Assembly: GCA_030450335.1 (NCBI GenBank)
Contig: JAKDIS010000140.1
Location: 1 to 6,027 of the forward strand
DNA: 6,027 bases
Source of the DNA: Corynebacterium sp.
GTDB taxonomy: Bacteria; Actinomycetota; Actinomycetes; Mycobacteriales; Mycobacteriaceae
Direction of reading: 5' to 3'
The position numbers and the translations under genes are program-made. The notes beneath the pieces are model-generated. The model did no database searches and was not told the DNA's origin. It was given only the letters and a program-made list of their open reading frames with translations. Shown in pieces: positions 5,595-6,027 of this stretch; position 1 is the stretch's first letter; the number at the start of each line of letters is the position of its first letter.

Positions 5595-6027
5595 ATGAAC
5601 AACTCCATGAACAGCACGCTCGGCACCGTGGGTTTCGTCGGCGTCGGGTCCATCGCCGTCTCGATGGTCGAGGGGCTCCTGCGCGGTGCCGCCGGCTCCG
5701 GTGACGACGCCACGCCCGTCGTCCTGTCCCCGCGGGGCTCCGCCAACGTCGCCCGGCTACGCGAGCGGTTCCCGCAGGTCAGCGTCGCAGCGTCCAACGC
5801 TGAGGTCGTCGGCCAGTCAGACGTGGTCGTCGTGGCCGTCCGCCCCGACCAGCTTGACGAGGCCCTGGCCGAGGCCCCCTTCCGCGACGGCCAGACCGTG
5901 GTCAGCGTGCTCGCCGGGGTGAGCATCGAGGCAGTGCGCCACGCCGTCGGACGCGACGGCGTCCCGGTCGCGCGCGCGATCCCGCTCCCGCCGGTCGCCG
6001 AGCACGGCATCGAGGTGCCCGTCACCC
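5595..6027 (+). CDS. Pyrroline-5-carboxylate reductase-like NAD(P)-binding protein, partial
   Basis: The first 144 codons of a protein that runs off the window. It opens with a Rossmann fold carrying GFVGVGSIA (13-21), like the GFIGxGxMA of P5C reductase. Other ProC-like landmarks are SDVVVVAVRP (75-84) and VVSVLAGVSIEAVR (102-115). Where ProC enzymes usually have a conserved MPNTPA, this protein has IPLPPVA (129-135), with the Asn lost, so a role outside proline synthesis is likely. The catalytic C-terminal dimerisation domain is not visible. Start is uncertain: GTG 5586 overlaps the preceding stop by 4 bp (GTGA), ATG 5595 has GGTGAG 4 nt upstream, and ATG 5607 is also in frame. It is the third gene of the FMO operon. 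It may reduce a cyclic imine or similar C=N intermediate (inference); other NAD(P)-dependent reductases of this fold remain possible. Confidence 0.8.
   Translation, partial: MNNSMNSTLGTVGFVGVGSIAVSMVEGLLRGAAGSGDDATPVVLSPRGSANVARLRERFPQVSVAASNAEVVGQSDVVVVAVRPDQLDEALAEAPFRDGQTVVSVLAGVSIEAVRHAVGRDGVPVARAIPLPPVAEHGIEVPVT

Overview
The window is GC-rich, densely coding bacterial DNA. Strong G/C bias at third codon positions, ATGA-type stop/start overlaps, a GTG-started regulator and the protein sequences all suggest an actinomycete. Corynebacterium and its relatives are plausible, but genus cannot be fixed from sequence alone. No RNA gene, CRISPR array, insertion sequence or phage gene was seen.

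Layout. (1) Positions 1-43, minus strand: the first 14 codons of a divergent gene starting like a Rossmann-fold nucleotide-binding enzyme. (2) Positions 44-196: a shared divergent control region with several short repeats. (3) Positions 197-2454, plus strand: a two-gene unit of an NhaC-family sodium/proton-type antiporter and a short-chain dehydrogenase/reductase (SDR), overlapping by 4 bp. (4) Positions 2444-3400, minus strand: a LysR-type regulator, convergent with the SDR and overlapping its end by 11 bp. (5) Positions 3401-3538: a second divergent control region holding an imperfect 13-bp-arm inverted repeat and a perfect 14-bp palindrome. (6) Positions 3539 to the window end, plus strand: a compact operon of a flavin-containing monooxygenase (FMO), a second SDR, and a partial pyrroline-5-carboxylate-reductase-like protein.

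Interpretation (inference). The set of transporter, oxygenase, two NAD-type dehydrogenases, a P5CR-like reductase and a LysR regulator resembles a small-molecule catabolic locus. The LysR protein probably controls the FMO operon from the 138-bp intergenic region. A related GAAA(A)CCTC motif upstream of the antiporter hints that it may control that operon too. The substrate cannot be determined. All genes look intact apart from the two cut by the window edges. The most notable signals are the paired operator-like structures and several departures from family motifs (antiporter core, first SDR, P5CR-like protein).
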